Assembly: GCA_023663265.1 (NCBI GenBank)
Contig: JAMPHV010000006.1
Location: 1-63,418 of the forward strand
Direction: 5' to 3'
DNA from: Bacteroides sp.
Lineage (GTDB): Bacteria; Bacillota; Clostridia; Oscillospirales; Ruminococcaceae
DNA: 63,418 nt
Shown: positions 63,190-63,418 of the stretch, one piece after another
Numbering within the stretch: the stretch's first letter is position 1
Layout of the letters: each line of letters opens with the position of its first letter
Notes under the pieces: model-generated
Databases searched by the model: none
What the model was told of the DNA's origin: nothing
What the model saw: only the letters and a program-made list of their open reading frames with translations
Program-made: the position numbers and the translations under genes

Positions 63190-63418
63190 GGGGCTGTAAA
63201 AAAACTATACCAAAGCTTCAAAAATTGCCAATTATTATAACGAAATTTAAGTTTTCCCAAAATTTCTAAACCAGATTACTATTTTTATGACCGCGCTCAA
63301 GATAATGCTTTAATTTTTATAAAAGCGTCGATTTACTAATTCTTAAAATTACATATTATGTGGTGTTCTCTTTTGCTCGGAAGCGAGAGCAGCGCGCCTC
63401 CCGCGGGGCTTAAGGTGA
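63190..63418. other. AT-rich end region after rsgA
   Basis: No gene is seen before the window ends. A small CTCG-GAAG-CGAG hairpin lies near 63378-63391, and the sequence then becomes GC-rich. Confidence 0.4.

Overview
The window looks like chromosomal DNA of a Gram-positive anaerobe of the Clostridia, most likely a gut member of the Ruminococcaceae/Oscillospiraceae. The reasons are moderate GC in genes with AT-rich gaps, strong AAAGGA/GGAGG ribosome sites, a PrkC kinase with PASTA domains, MsmX/UgpC-type sugar ATPases, LplB/YtcP-type permeases, CHEV-type GH4, and a Bacillus-like remA-gmk-priA-def-fmt-rsmB-rlmN-stp-prkC-rsgA block. No rRNA, tRNA, CRISPR array, insertion sequence or prophage was recognised.

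Left part (1-7.3 kb): a WYL regulator, then a minus-strand cluster in the order P-type-ATPase-like protein, membrane-anchored metallophosphoesterase, DUF368 (undecaprenyl-phosphate translocase family) protein and APH-fold protein. The ATPase has lost the phosphorylated aspartate and several other catalytic motifs. The APH-like protein has Asn in place of its catalytic Asp. This is the best candidate here for an undescribed system: a possible envelope-lipid module containing two pseudoenzymes.

Middle part (7.3-38.3 kb): a GH25 muramidase, then a pectin/oligogalacturonide locus of about 30 kb. Import is by a lipoprotein binding protein, two permeases and MsmX-like ATPases (two copies), with five small unknown membrane proteins among them. 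Cytoplasmic breakdown is by CE8 pectinesterase, GH28, GH105 and GH4 alpha-galacturonidase. Uronate catabolism runs through UxaC, UxaB and UxaA (saturated branch) and KduI and KduD (unsaturated branch), meeting at KdgK and a KDPG aldolase that carries an extra VOC-like domain. An AraC regulator, an AEC carrier, a MATE transporter, a sugar O-acetyltransferase, a DUF4253 lipoprotein and a PIN toxin-antitoxin pair accompany these genes.

Next (38.3-45.8 kb): a MacB/FtsX-like ABC transporter with its own two-component system, a YpsA/SLOG-like protein and a CPA1 antiporter with a TrkA-C tail.

Right part (45.9-63.4 kb): the origin-type cluster rpmH-rnpA-yidD-yidC-jag runs leftward, and the remA-to-rsgA housekeeping block runs rightward. 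They share a 250-bp region with two clear sigma-A promoters and no dnaA. A compact, AT-rich BstYI-like restriction-modification pair splits def from fmt.

Across the window, four intergenic hairpins share AATAACCATT/AATGGTTATT arms and look like one dispersed palindromic element.
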